Source of the DNA: Phocaeicola plebeius DSM 17135
GTDB lineage: Bacteria > Bacteroidota > Bacteroidia > Bacteroidales > Bacteroidaceae
Assembly (NCBI RefSeq): GCF_000187895.1
Contig: NZ_DS990134.1
Coordinates: forward strand, 620,001-684,000
Length of the DNA: 64,000 bases
Reading direction: 5' to 3'
The notes under the pieces are model-generated. The model saw only the letters and a program-made list of their open reading frames with translations. It was not told where the DNA came from and made no database searches. Positions 36,857 through 48,202 of this stretch are shown in pieces; the stretch's first letter is position 1; each line of letters begins with the position of its first letter. The translations under genes and the position numbers were made by a program.

Positions 36857-36892
36857 CAAAATTAAGGCGATTGTCCGGGTGGGGCAATCGCC
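36857..36892 (-). promoter_or_regulatory. xusA promoter with GC-rich dyad operator
   Basis: On the minus strand TAATTTTG (36864-36857) is a consensus -7 element. Directly upstream, GGCGATTG-N11-CAATCGCC (36866-36892) is a perfect 8-bp inverted repeat with 19-bp centre spacing between arms. It covers the -33 position, as an operator would. The dyad is GC-rich and unlike an AT-rich Fur box. Confidence 0.6.
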
Positions 36893-36919
36893 AAATATGG
36901 GTAATTTAGACTATGTATA

Positions 36920-36939
36920 AATACCTATTTGTAGGTATT
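36920..36939. promoter_or_regulatory. Second dyad between the HAD gene and xusA
   Basis: AATACCTA-TTTG-TAGGTATT is a perfect 8-bp inverted repeat. It could be a second operator for xusA or a weak terminator for the HAD gene, which ends at 36992 on the same strand. It lacks a real T tract, so an operator is slightly favoured. Confidence 0.4.
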
Positions 36940-36991
36940 GTGTAGTTTGTCCTATGAAATGTAACGAGTTACGGTTAGAGAATTTGGACTG

Positions 36992-37774
36992 TTACAGGAT
37001 ATGGAAGTGCTTCAATGCCCGCATGATACCTTCTTCATCCACTGAGGTGGTGATATAATCGGCCGCAGCTTGTATGTGAGGAGCCGCGTTTCCCATGGCA
37101 ATTCCCATACCTACATGTTTCAACATCGGAATATCGTTTCCGCCATCGCCGAAAGCCATGGTATCTTTCAGGTCAATACCGTAATAAGCCAACATCTGGT
37201 CGATACCGTGACTTTTACTGTTTCCCCGTGCAATGATGTCGGCAAAGAGCGGATGCCAGCGCATGGGTTCACAGTGAGTCAGCACCTTTCCGAATATCTC
37301 TTCATCTTTTTCTTCGGGGAAATATCCCATGATTTGCAGAATTTCCTTCTCTCTTGCAGTTTCTATGGGACGGATTTCCGGAATGTCAATTTGAATCAGA
37401 CGGGCAATCTCTCTGACAGCCTCATCCTCATGTGTCAGGAACCAGGTATTGTCGTGTACAAAAACAAACGGCATTTCCGGATGGTCATGCTGGTACTGGA
37501 TGAGTCGTTCAATGTCTTCCTGCGGCACACAACCCTTGTAAATGTCTTCATGATTTGCTGTGAAGCAATGTGCTCCGTTCAGCGTGACATAACCGTCGAA
37601 ATCCAGGTCACCCACGGCATCCATCATCAATGTCTTTGGACGGCCAGTAGCAATGAATACCTTAATACCTTTTTCTCTCAAAAGTCGCAGGGCTTCGCGG
37701 GTAGACTCCGGCACGGTGTGAGTCTGGAAAGAAACTAATGTTCCATCAATATCAAAGAATATCGCTTTTACCAT
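36992..37774 (-). CDS. HAD-superfamily (Cof-type, IIB) sugar phosphatase
   Basis: The 260-residue cytoplasmic protein has HAD motif I FFDIDGTL (Asp8, Asp10), motif II with IATGRP and motif IV GDGGNDIPML near the C-terminus, with a C2B-type cap between them. Cof-type enzymes dephosphorylate sugar phosphates or related metabolites. ATG at 37774 begins exactly at the motif I strand, while the longer open frame would run into the upstream regulator gene. No specific substrate can be given. Confidence 0.9.
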   Translation of the reverse strand: MVKAIFFDIDGTLVSFQTHTVPESTREALRLLREKGIKVFIATGRPKTLMMDAVGDLDFDGYVTLNGAHCFTANHEDIYKGCVPQEDIERLIQYQHDHPEMPFVFVHDNTWFLTHEDEAVREIARLIQIDIPEIRPIETAREKEILQIMGYFPEEKDEEIFGKVLTHCEPMRWHPLFADIIARGNSKSHGIDQMLAYYGIDLKDTMAFGDGGNDIPMLKHVGMGIAMGNAAPHIQAAADYITTSVDEEGIMRALKHFHIL

Positions 37775-37857
37775 TTTTCGTGTATTAAAAGTCCGTGCAA
37801 AGATAATGAATAAAGAAGCAGGGGAAGAACAACTTTCTCTATTTATATTACGAAGTG

Positions 37858-39636
<1,779 letters not shown>

Positions 39637-39696
39637 TTATTGAACAGAGTCTAAAGTTACACAGATTTCTTGGAAGGAGAGAGTTTTTCCATCAAA

Positions 39697-39745
39697 AAGA
39701 ATAAAAACGCTGTTTGAACACACTTGTAAGGTGGTTTAAACAGCG
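39697..39745 (-). terminator. Terminator of the beta-glucan operon
   Basis: CGCTGTTT (39708-39715) pairs with AAACAGCG (39738-39745), and the inner bases pair partly. On the minus strand the stem is followed by TTTTTATTC and TTTTTG. Confidence 0.7.
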
Positions 39746-39797
39746 TAGTAGTAAGCTTTAATTCAGCTTTATGATAAACCTATGAAACTTCCGTAGG

Positions 39798-42059
39798 CTA
39801 TAATGCGGATACAGAGAAGTCCTTAGCTAATCCTTCTGCACTACTGCTTCCTACCCAAAGTCTGAAATCACCTGGCTCTACAGTATAATTCATATCATAT
39901 CCCCAGAAAGCAAGTTCTGAGACAGGAAGATTTAATGATACTTGTGTAGATTCTCCTGCTTTCAGTGTGACACGCTGGAATCGTTTGAGTTCTTTCACCG
40001 GACGGGTGACTGAACCTACCTTATCCTGTATATAAAGTTGAACTACTTCTGTACCATCGTAGTTGCCTGTATTTTTTAGGGTGAAACTAATGGATAGAGT
40101 ATCCTGTGCAGTCAATTTATCTGATGTAAGACTCAGGTTGCTGTATTCAAAAGTTGTGTAGGAGAGACCGTAACCAAAGGGGAAAAGAGGTGAATTGCCT
40201 GCATCTAAATAGAAAGAACGGCATCCTACGGAGGTCTGTCCTGCTTCTACAGGAATTTCGTCAATCAGCATTTCTGTCGGATTGGCAGGACGGCCTGTCT
40301 TGTGCTGTGCATAATAGATAGGTACTTGTCCGCTCATGCGTGGGAAAGTCACCGGAGTTTTTCCACTTGGGTTTACCTTTCCGAAAAGAATGTCAGCTAT
40401 AGCCGGACCGCCCATTGTACCCGGATGGAAGCTATAGAGTACCGCATCCGAAACTTTTACTTCGTCGGCAATGGCCAACTGACGTCCAGCCATTACTACC
40501 GTAACTACCGGCTTCCCGGTGGCAGCCAGTTCTTTGATCAGCTGACTTTGGGCTCCCTGCAAATTCAGATTGACCAAAGAATGTGCTTCACCAGAAAGAA
40601 TCGATTCTTCTCCGACAAATACTACTACAGCATCGGATTGACGAGCTACACTTATTGCACGAGCGATACCGGCAGTGCTCTTGTCGCGACTGTAAGCGAG
40701 TCCTTTTTCAAAGAGTACCTTAACTTTATCGCCATACATTTTTTTGATGGCAGTCAAGGGCGTTTGTGTATGTTCTTTTTCTCCATCGAATACCCAGGTA
40801 CCCATCTGTTCATACGGAGCATCTGCCATAGGACCGATGATGGCTAAGGTTTTTACCTTGTCAGTAAGTGGCAATGATTGATTTTCATTCTTCAAAAGAA
40901 TGACCGATTGTTCAGCTGCCGTTTTGGCTGCTTGCAGGTGCTTCTCGGCATATTTTACAGACTGCGGAGTTACGATATAAGGATTGTCAAACAAGCCTAA
41001 ACGAAATTTCAGGCGTAGAATATTGCGTACAGCATTGTCGATTGTTTCCATTGATACTTTGTTCTCTGATATGGACTGTTTGAGGTTTTGGATAAATGTT
41101 TCACTCACCATTTCCATGTCTACCCCTGCATTGACAGACTTTTCGGCGGCATCCTTCCCATCGGTACAGAAACCGTGATTTACCATCTCAAGAGCGGAAG
41201 CCCAGTCGGTTACAACCATACCATCGTATTTCCATTCTTTACGAAGCACGTCCTTTAGCACAAAGCTGTTAGCTGTAGAAGGTACACCGTCGTTATCATT
41301 GAATGAAGTCATAAAGGTGGCACATCCGGCATTTGCTGCTGCCTTGAAAGGAGGAAGATACACGTTTCTCAGCACACGCTCAGGTATGAAGGTGGAGTTA
41401 TAATCTCTACCGCCTTCTGCTGCTCCGTATGCAACGAAATGCTTTGCGCAGGCTGCAATGGCTGTCGGGTCATTCAGAGAATCTCCTTGATAGCCTTTAA
41501 TCATGGCAGTTCCTATTACGGCATTCAGGTAAGGATCTTCTCCACAACTTTCAGCGATACGTCCCCAGCGAGGGTCACGTGAAACGTCAATCATCGGGGC
41601 AAAGGTCCAGCGGATTCCGTCGGCTGAGGCTTCAATGGCTGCTACACGAGCACCTTGTTCTGCAATTTCTGGATTGAAAGTTGCTGCCTGTCCCAATGGG
41701 ATAGGGAAAATGGTTTTGTAGCCGTGAATTACATCGCGGGCCACAAGAATGGGAATTCCCAAACGTGATTCTTCTACTGCAATTTTTTGAATTTTGTTTA
41801 TTTCTTCCGGATTTACTACGTTCAGTATAGAACCGACCTCTCCTTTGCGTATGCGGGCGGCAAGTTCTTCAAAATCCCATGGGCTGAGTTGATTCATCTG
41901 GCCTAATTTCTCTTCTAAAGTCATTTGACTTAGTAAACTATCTACTTTATTTTCAATAGCTGCTTCTGGTTGGGGCTCTTTTTGTGACGAACAGCCTCCG
42001 ATACATACTGAAATCAGAACTGTAGCAATTAGTTTAGTAGGTTTCATAGGATGGTTCAT
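39798..42059 (-). CDS. GH3 beta-glucosidase lipoprotein
   Basis: The 753-residue lipoprotein (Cys23 in ISVCIGGCSSQ) has the three GH3 domains: TIM-like barrel, alpha/beta sandwich and fibronectin-like C-terminal domain. The nucleophile is Asp285 in GMVVTDWASALEM, the acid/base is probably Glu491 in EESILSGEAHS, and substrate-binding KHF and RD motifs (AKHFVAYGAAEGGRDYN) are present. It resembles BglX-type enzymes that release glucose from beta-linked gluco-oligosaccharides in the periplasm. It starts 1 nt after the GH16 stop codon, so it is the last gene of the operon. Confidence 0.93.
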   Translation of the reverse strand: MNHPMKPTKLIATVLISVCIGGCSSQKEPQPEAAIENKVDSLLSQMTLEEKLGQMNQLSPWDFEELAARIRKGEVGSILNVVNPEEINKIQKIAVEESRLGIPILVARDVIHGYKTIFPIPLGQAATFNPEIAEQGARVAAIEASADGIRWTFAPMIDVSRDPRWGRIAESCGEDPYLNAVIGTAMIKGYQGDSLNDPTAIAACAKHFVAYGAAEGGRDYNSTFIPERVLRNVYLPPFKAAANAGCATFMTSFNDNDGVPSTANSFVLKDVLRKEWKYDGMVVTDWASALEMVNHGFCTDGKDAAEKSVNAGVDMEMVSETFIQNLKQSISENKVSMETIDNAVRNILRLKFRLGLFDNPYIVTPQSVKYAEKHLQAAKTAAEQSVILLKNENQSLPLTDKVKTLAIIGPMADAPYEQMGTWVFDGEKEHTQTPLTAIKKMYGDKVKVLFEKGLAYSRDKSTAGIARAISVARQSDAVVVFVGEESILSGEAHSLVNLNLQGAQSQLIKELAATGKPVVTVVMAGRQLAIADEVKVSDAVLYSFHPGTMGGPAIADILFGKVNPSGKTPVTFPRMSGQVPIYYAQHKTGRPANPTEMLIDEIPVEAGQTSVGCRSFYLDAGNSPLFPFGYGLSYTTFEYSNLSLTSDKLTAQDTLSISFTLKNTGNYDGTEVVQLYIQDKVGSVTRPVKELKRFQRVTLKAGESTQVSLNLPVSELAFWGYDMNYTVEPGDFRLWVGSSSAEGLAKDFSVSAL

Positions 42060-42060
42060 T

Positions 42061-42897
42061 TTATTTTTGATACACTCTTATATAATCAATTTCAAATTTG
42101 GCGGGGAAACAAGAATCATCTACCCCCAGTTTACCGCCTAAGGTTCCTCCAATAGCCATATTGAGCTTGATTAGAAATGGAACATTAAAAGGCCAGGTCT
42201 TTTTGTCGCCTTTTTGGTCATTTACAAAAGTAAAACATTGCTTTCCGTCGATATAACCGTGAATGTAATTAGGAGTCCATTCTAGTGCATAAATATGAAA
42301 CTCCGATTGTACTCCTTTCACAAAATTGACAGAGGTTTTTTGGGTTCCTTTCATGTGATTGTATTCTTCCATGTGCATGGTAATATGTACTGAGTCTGGA
42401 TGGCTGCCTACATGCTCCATTATGTCCATCTCTCCATCCAAAGGCCATTGTTTAAAATCTTGAGGAAGCATCCAGAAAGCAGGCCATGTGCCTATTCCTA
42501 TAGGGAGTTTCATTCTTCCTTCAAAATAACCGTATTTCCATGCCTGACGGGTGTTCATTCTGGCAGAAGCATATTTGTATCCGTCAATGGGGCGTTTGAG
42601 TAGTACGGTCTGGATAGCCAGACAGCCATTTTGAGTGAAGGCAACGGTATCATTACTGTTGCAGGCCGGCAGGTAATATTGTAGCTCATTGTTTCCCCAT
42701 CCTCCTCCACCGGTTTCATAATACCATTGGGTGGTATCAGGCAGTGCCTTTCCGTCCGATTCAAATTCATCGTTCCACACCAGCCGATATCCTTCAGGTA
42801 CATAGCTGCTGTGTACAATTGGAGGTTGAGAGTCTGTAGTGGCTGCACATGCCCATAGGCATGTGCAGGCTACTATAATTAGCAATCGGTTGATCAT
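42061..42897 (-). CDS. GH16 endo-beta-glucanase (laminarinase-type) lipoprotein
   Basis: The 278-residue lipoprotein (Cys17 in CLWACAATT) is a GH16 jelly roll. The catalytic motif GEMDIMEHVG gives nucleophile Glu156, Asp158 and acid/base Glu161. The extra Met makes the ExDxxE beta-bulge form typical of laminarinases, not the ExDxE form of classical lichenases. Trp-rich ETGGGGWGNNELQYY is the other GH16 block. It should cut beta-1,3- or mixed-linkage glucan at the cell surface before import by the adjacent SusC/D pair. Linkage preference is inferred from the motif. Confidence 0.93.
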   Translation of the reverse strand: MINRLLIIVACTCLWACAATTDSQPPIVHSSYVPEGYRLVWNDEFESDGKALPDTTQWYYETGGGGWGNNELQYYLPACNSNDTVAFTQNGCLAIQTVLLKRPIDGYKYASARMNTRQAWKYGYFEGRMKLPIGIGTWPAFWMLPQDFKQWPLDGEMDIMEHVGSHPDSVHITMHMEEYNHMKGTQKTSVNFVKGVQSEFHIYALEWTPNYIHGYIDGKQCFTFVNDQKGDKKTWPFNVPFLIKLNMAIGGTLGGKLGVDDSCFPAKFEIDYIRVYQK

Positions 42898-42899
42898 GT

Positions 42900-44555
42900 T
42901 TAATCTTTCAGTAAGGGGTTACGTTCTTGTTCTTTCAATGGTATAGGCAGGTAGTAGTTGTTTCCTGTGAATTTACGTTCTTCAATCTGTTCGATAACGT
43001 ATTCTTGCTGTCCGTTATTTTGTCTGTCGTATACCTTCATTCCTAAAATGGGCTGTTTGAGTACGTCTCCATCTTTCCAGCGGCGTAAATCATAGAAACG
43101 ATGCTCTTCGAGAAGTAGTTCCAGTCTTCTTTCATTCTTAATCTTTGCGCGCATTTGTTCTTTGGTAAGGTTGTCTGGGAGCCCGTCTAATCCAGCTCTT
43201 TCACGTACTTCATCCACAGCATCGTACACAGACTGGTCAGGAGCCGGAAGAGACTCGTTTTTAGCTTCTGCGTAATTTAGAAGGATTTCCGCATAACGGA
43301 AGTAAGGGAAATTGTTGCTTTGAGCATACCCACTGTAAAGGTTGGTGGAGGTAGGCAGTTCTTCAATAAATTTTTTTGGTCCGTAACCGCATCTGGCTTT
43401 TCCGATTTCAGGTTTGTAGTTTCCGTTTTTGGTCGCATCTACTAAGTTCTCTACCATGGAGATATTTTGTCCTTCCCATTCAGAACCATGATATATAATG
43501 CTCTGATAGAAACGCTCGTCGAGATTTGCATACGGATTTTGGAGTGATACAGGTTGCCTGTCTTTTCTTTCGTAGGCATTTACCAGATTTTGTGTAGGAT
43601 AAAGTCCGTTCCATGAACCGTCTGCTCCTCCCAGACTCCACATCATGTGAATATTGTGCGGAGCATCAGGAAACGAGAACCGACGTTCGAAAATGATTTC
43701 TTTATTAGCTGCCGTTTTGTCGAATGCCATGGAATAATAAGGCGTATTTCCTGTTTTATACAGTTCATACTTGTGGAGATTAATTACAGCTTGGGCGGCC
43801 TCTGCTGCTGCAGCCCATTTCTGGGAATCATCTTCACTATTGAGCGGACTTGCTAAATAAAGCAAGGCTCTGGATTTTAGGGCGAGGAAGGCGCCTCTGG
43901 TTGCATGGCCGTTCATCTCTTTACTATATTCTGTGGGCAGATTATCGGCATACAAATCACATTCTTCTACGATGAAATCTACAATGTCGGCAAATGAAGA
44001 AGGAGCTACCTGTAGGTTGTCATCCAGTTCTTGTGGCTCTAAAATGAGAGGAGCCTTGCCGAAAGTTCTAGCCAGTTCAAAGTAGCAGAATGCACGTAAG
44101 AAACGGGCTTCCGTAAGGAGTCTGTCTTTAGTTTGTGTGTCTAGAATCTTTTCATCTACAGATGGCAGTTGCTGGATAAGTATGTTGCATTTACGTATAA
44201 CGATGTATTCTTGGGTCCATATTTCCTCTACGAAAGGACAGCTTTGTGCTGTAATGGCGTCTTTGTTGAGCTGGGTGTAGATAGGAGAATCGGCTACACT
44301 GGCAAAATCATCGGTTGCGGCATCCAGGTTTCCAGCCCATGACATGGACCAGGTCTGCCCGTATCCGGCAGTACATCGGTTAAATCCGCAGAGCATGGAA
44401 CCGTAGGTGTTGGCTACAAATTGATTGATTAGGTTGGCATCTTCCCAAATGGCTTCATCGGAAATGAAAGTCGTCGGTTTGACATCAAGCATGTCTGAAC
44501 ATCCGGCCGACAGTATCAGTGTGGCCATTAATATGTAGTTTCTTATTGATTTCAT
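42900..44555 (-). CDS. SusD-like glycan-binding lipoprotein (beta-glucan locus)
   Basis: The 551-residue lipoprotein (Cys19 in LSAGCSDMLD) has the SusD/RagB fold: TEARFLRAFCYFELARTFGKAP in the N-terminal region and KNERRLELLLEEHRFYDLRR near the C-terminus. It pairs with the SusC encoded 18 nt upstream and hands beta-glucan oligosaccharides to it. It is 2 nt from the GH16 gene. It is the only non-enzymatic binding lipoprotein in this locus. Confidence 0.95.
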   Translation of the reverse strand: MKSIRNYILMATLILSAGCSDMLDVKPTTFISDEAIWEDANLINQFVANTYGSMLCGFNRCTAGYGQTWSMSWAGNLDAATDDFASVADSPIYTQLNKDAITAQSCPFVEEIWTQEYIVIRKCNILIQQLPSVDEKILDTQTKDRLLTEARFLRAFCYFELARTFGKAPLILEPQELDDNLQVAPSSFADIVDFIVEECDLYADNLPTEYSKEMNGHATRGAFLALKSRALLYLASPLNSEDDSQKWAAAAEAAQAVINLHKYELYKTGNTPYYSMAFDKTAANKEIIFERRFSFPDAPHNIHMMWSLGGADGSWNGLYPTQNLVNAYERKDRQPVSLQNPYANLDERFYQSIIYHGSEWEGQNISMVENLVDATKNGNYKPEIGKARCGYGPKKFIEELPTSTNLYSGYAQSNNFPYFRYAEILLNYAEAKNESLPAPDQSVYDAVDEVRERAGLDGLPDNLTKEQMRAKIKNERRLELLLEEHRFYDLRRWKDGDVLKQPILGMKVYDRQNNGQQEYVIEQIEERKFTGNNYYLPIPLKEQERNPLLKD

Positions 44556-44573
44556 AATCTTCTTGTTTTGGGG

Positions 44574-47500
44574 TTAGAACTGTAGTGATAATCCGAAGTT
44601 GAACGACTTCATTTGTGGGTATGTCCAACCTTCTTGTTCGGTATTTTCAGGGTCAATCTGAGGAACATCCGAGATAGTGAACAGGTTCTGTGCATTCACA
44701 TAGACTCTGGCATTGGTTACTCCGATACGGCTTAACCAAGATGTGGGGAAGGTGTAACCTACTTCTATGTTCTTCAAACGTAAATATGATGCATTGTAAA
44801 GGTAAGTTTGTACACCTGGTACATCTGTTGCCGGGAAATTGTGTACCGATTCAGCAAGTCTCGGATAGCGGTTGCTGGGGTTTTCTTCTGTCCAAGCCTC
44901 GTTTACCCAGAACTGTGGCAGGTTTCCCTGGTTAAAGTAAGGAAGAATGATACCTCCTTTCAAGTAAACTTGAGCATGGGCTGCTCCCTGCATCAGGAAG
45001 CTGAAGTCGAAATTCTTCCAGTTCAAAGAACCGTTAATTCCATAGATAATTTCAGGAATGTTTCCGTATCCTAAATAAGTCATATCGTCAGAGTTTACTA
45101 CTCCGTTTCCGTCTACATCTACATATTTAATATCTCCAATTTGTGTGTCGTATCCTACTCCGGCTACTTCTTGTTTGGCGTAGCTGTCAATTTCTTCCTG
45201 TGACTGGAAAATTCCATCTGTTTTGTAACCATAGTATCCGTTGATGGGACGTCCTGTCTGCCGCATGTATTCAGATGTACCTTCTGCCTCGGCCATTTCC
45301 ACAATTTTGTTTCTGGCAAAAGTAAAATTACCGCCTACGGAGTAATTGACTTTTCCTATTGAGTTGTGATAGTTTAATGAGAGATCAATACCTTTGTTGT
45401 TTACGATTCCAATATTTTCCAAAGGCAGAATGCCACCGAATGAAGAAGGCACTTCGGCCGTACGTTGTGTCAGAATATTGGTCCTTCTTTCTGTGAAGAG
45501 GTCTACAGTAAAGTTTAAGTTATTGAATAAAGTGGCATCCAATGCAATATTGGCTTTGTTAGATTTTTCCCAAGTAGCAAGGCTATTGGCAATCGCTCCC
45601 GGTACGAGTCCTTTAGTAACTAGGTCACCAAAGGCATAGTCTCCCAGGTTATTCATGAATCCGTTGCTGGCTACTGCTCCTTGGTATAGTTCAAAGCGGC
45701 TATAGAACGGGAAGCTTACTCCACCGGTGTTGTCGTTTCCTAATGTTCCATAAGAACCACGAATTTTTAAGAAGTTAATTGTGTTCTTCAAACTTTCGAA
45801 GAATGGTTCTTCAGAAACAACCCATCCTAAAGAAGCGGAAGCAAATGTTCCCCACCGTTTGTCAGGTGCAAAATTCTCAGATCCGTCACGACGGATATTG
45901 AACTCAACCAGGTATTTGGATGCATAGTTATAGTTCACGCGTGCCATATAGCTGGCTCTTGCGGTTTCGCTGTCTACGGCATTCATGGTTTGTCCGTCAG
46001 TGTTTCCGGCGTTAATCTGATCTAATATTTCAGAGTCAAAAGAGTTGCGAAACATGCTGGATGTAGAACTGAATCCTTTTCGTGCTAATACCATGGCCAT
46101 GGCAGTTACATTATGTAGTCCGAATGAACGGTTATAGTTTACTTGTAACTGATATTCCTGATAGTTTGTTTGATTTTGTGTCAGATTGAGTGACGGGCTT
46201 GTGCGTGGATTCAGTACATACTCATTGTTTGCATCTTTGGAATACACGTAAGGAGATACGCTCCATGCTTTATTCGTATAATTATTTCGACTGTAAGACA
46301 TAACTCCTTTAGCCGACAATCCTTCTGTGATGAAGTCTAATTCCTGTTCCAACTCTACTCTGGCATCTACTACGAAAGTTTCTCCTTTGCTGTAACTTCC
46401 CCCTGGTTGGTTGGCTGCTACAATGTTTGGGTGAGTAGCATCCGGAAAGGCAAAGGTTCCGTCGGGATAGCGGCATAGCAGTACTGGAGTATTACGTACA
46501 AGTTCCTTGAAAATAGTATAGCTGCTTCCGGAGTTTAAAGATTTCTCTAAACGGCCGGACACATCTACTCCCAGGCGTGTGGTTTTAGTGATTTGTGCAT
46601 CAATATTACTACGTAAATTGTATCGTTTGTAGTTCAGGTCTTCCCATAAGCCACCCTGATTCAGAAAACCACCACTGACGTAGTAACGTATTTTTTCGTT
46701 ACCTCCTGAAATTGAAATATTATGTTGGTTTTGTATTGCATTCTTTGTAAGCATTTCGTCATACCAGTTTGTGTTAGGATATAGCTCTGGATCTGAACCG
46801 TCCTTGTATTTCTGGATGGCTTCTGCTGAATAAATCTCGCTTCCGAAATATTGGTTAGCTAAGCGAGCGTAGTCGTAGGAGTTGGCAAATTCTGGCAGTT
46901 TGGTTGGAGACTGTATAGATACGCTGCCAGAATATTTGATGCTGGCTTTTCCGTCTGTACCTCGTTTGGTAGTGATGACAATCACGCCATTTGCTCCACG
47001 CATACCGAAGATGGCTGCCGAAGCTGCATCTTTCAATACGTTAATTGATTCTATGTCATTGGGGTCCATACGCGCAAAGTCGGCTGATGTACGTTCGATT
47101 CCGTCAATGATATAGGCTGGAGAGGCGTCTCCCTGGAAAGTTGCGATACCACGGATAAAGATGCTGGCATCGTCGGCACCAGGTTCTCCACTGGCTTGCT
47201 TGGAGATAAGTCCTGGCATCTGTCCGACAAGGGCTGTGGTGGCATTGGCAGCTCTTGATTTAAGTAGTTCATCACTTTTCATGGAAGTGACAGCCCCAGT
47301 CAGGTTGGCTTTTTTCTGAACTCCGTACCCTACGACTACTACCTCTTCTAAGGTTTCTGAGTCTTCTTTTAAGATAATCTGGAGTGGCTTTTCATCATTT
47401 ATAGTAATGGACTGAGATACGTATCCGATGTAAGAAATTTCCAGTACACTGCCTTTTTCCACACCGCTTACAGAGAAGTTTCCATCAATGTCAGTAATTG

Positions 47501-47681
47501 TTCCATTGGTGGTTCCTTTTACCAAAACGCTTGCTCCGATGATATATTCACCCAAAGCGTCCTTCACACTACCTGTCACATTGAGTTGTTGGGCAACCGC
47601 ATTCAATGTGCAGAGAAACATCAGGCAGAGGAGGGTCAGCGTGCTTCTCATAACCTGCATGCAATTTACTTTTGCTCTCAT
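44574..47681 (-). CDS. SusC-like TonB-dependent transporter (beta-glucan locus)
   Basis: The 1035-residue protein has a signal peptide (to about 31), a CarboxypepD_reg domain (LNVTGSVKDALGEYIIGASV), the TonB-box-like LEEVVVVGYG, a plug with DDASIFIRGIATFQGDASPA and a barrel ending FNFGLSLQF. It is the first gene of the operon SusC-SusD-GH16-GH3. Substrate is inferred as laminarin or another beta-1,3-linked glucan from the GH16/GH3 pair. Start choice: Met1 at 47681; Met8 and Met11 are also possible and would shorten the signal peptide. Confidence 0.96.
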   Translation of the reverse strand: MRAKVNCMQVMRSTLTLLCLMFLCTLNAVAQQLNVTGSVKDALGEYIIGASVLVKGTTNGTITDIDGNFSVSGVEKGSVLEISYIGYVSQSITINDEKPLQIILKEDSETLEEVVVVGYGVQKKANLTGAVTSMKSDELLKSRAANATTALVGQMPGLISKQASGEPGADDASIFIRGIATFQGDASPAYIIDGIERTSADFARMDPNDIESINVLKDAASAAIFGMRGANGVIVITTKRGTDGKASIKYSGSVSIQSPTKLPEFANSYDYARLANQYFGSEIYSAEAIQKYKDGSDPELYPNTNWYDEMLTKNAIQNQHNISISGGNEKIRYYVSGGFLNQGGLWEDLNYKRYNLRSNIDAQITKTTRLGVDVSGRLEKSLNSGSSYTIFKELVRNTPVLLCRYPDGTFAFPDATHPNIVAANQPGGSYSKGETFVVDARVELEQELDFITEGLSAKGVMSYSRNNYTNKAWSVSPYVYSKDANNEYVLNPRTSPSLNLTQNQTNYQEYQLQVNYNRSFGLHNVTAMAMVLARKGFSSTSSMFRNSFDSEILDQINAGNTDGQTMNAVDSETARASYMARVNYNYASKYLVEFNIRRDGSENFAPDKRWGTFASASLGWVVSEEPFFESLKNTINFLKIRGSYGTLGNDNTGGVSFPFYSRFELYQGAVASNGFMNNLGDYAFGDLVTKGLVPGAIANSLATWEKSNKANIALDATLFNNLNFTVDLFTERRTNILTQRTAEVPSSFGGILPLENIGIVNNKGIDLSLNYHNSIGKVNYSVGGNFTFARNKIVEMAEAEGTSEYMRQTGRPINGYYGYKTDGIFQSQEEIDSYAKQEVAGVGYDTQIGDIKYVDVDGNGVVNSDDMTYLGYGNIPEIIYGINGSLNWKNFDFSFLMQGAAHAQVYLKGGIILPYFNQGNLPQFWVNEAWTEENPSNRYPRLAESVHNFPATDVPGVQTYLYNASYLRLKNIEVGYTFPTSWLSRIGVTNARVYVNAQNLFTISDVPQIDPENTEQEGWTYPQMKSFNFGLSLQF

Positions 47682-47728
47682 AAATTTAATTTAAAAGTTA
47701 ACACTAAATGAATTAAAACCTTGTGTTG

Positions 47729-47736
47729 CAAAGATA
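47729..47736 (-). promoter_or_regulatory. Candidate -7 element of the beta-glucan susC operon
   Basis: On the minus strand TATCTTTG ends 48 nt before the susC ATG. The GATAAAA-N3-TATCA box of the mannan locus is absent at the matching distance, so the two PULs are under different control. Confidence 0.55.
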
Positions 47737-47912
47737 GATGCTTCTATTATGCCTTGGATGGGCAGGTAAATACATATAGTAAATTGTCTTGTTCTTAATA
47801 TATTTATAACCAGTTGATTATATTTTGTAAAAGTAAGTTTTGTTGACGGGTTAGTGAGCCTTGTTCATTGGAAAATCTCAGTAAGATTTATCTAAAATTC
47901 TCTGTAGTCTCT

Positions 47913-48015
47913 TACGTTTCGCATGGCAGAACCGTAGGTTTCCCGATACAAAAACGAACGTTCCCGGATGCGGAGACGTAGGGTTTGGGTGAAGGAAACC
48001 TAGAAGATGTAATTC
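47913..48015. repeat. Repeat cluster B: degenerate 22-bp units, same geometry as cluster A
   Basis: Units of 22 bp start at 47928, 47950, 47972 and 47994, with cores CCGTA, ACGAA, ACGTA and ACCTA at the same offset. An inverted TACGTTTC unit at 47913-47920 precedes them, with 19 bp between its core centre and that of the first direct unit. The centre spacing 19-22-22-22 equals that of cluster A although the sequences have diverged. Confidence 0.75.
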
Positions 48016-48098
48016 GGATTTTTTGATTAGTACGTTGCGTTTCTTAAATCAGCGGAAAGAGAAAAAGTCTGTTTTATTTACATATTGTGATAAATTGT

Positions 48099-48128
48099 TT
48101 TGTTTCTGTGCGGTATTTATTACATTTG
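48099..48128 (+). promoter_or_regulatory. proB promoter
   Basis: TTTG (48099-48102) as -33 and TACATTTG (48121-48128) as -7, 18 bp apart, fit the Bacteroides consensus. The leader is about 70 nt. Confidence 0.65.
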
Positions 48129-48202
48129 CCACTGAATATGATTAAATAATGTGTATTTGAAAGATTTTTCAGGTGTTTCCTGTGCAAAAGTGAGAGTGAA
48201 TC

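Larger units (their letters stand above)
47682..48202. other. 521-bp divergent intergenic region between susC and proB
   Basis: It contains the susC promoter (47729-47736, minus), repeat cluster B (47913-48015) and the proB promoter (48099-48128). No gene is supported. The rest is AT-rich sequence without visible structure. Confidence 0.7.

Noticed and set aside
36857-36892. Fur box at the siderophore operon
   Set aside because: The dyad is GC-rich and has no GATAAT-like hexamers, so it does not fit a Fur site.
47729-47772. Shared control of both PULs by the mannan box
   Set aside because: The beta-glucan susC promoter has no GATAAAA-N3-TATCA at 44 nt or nearby.
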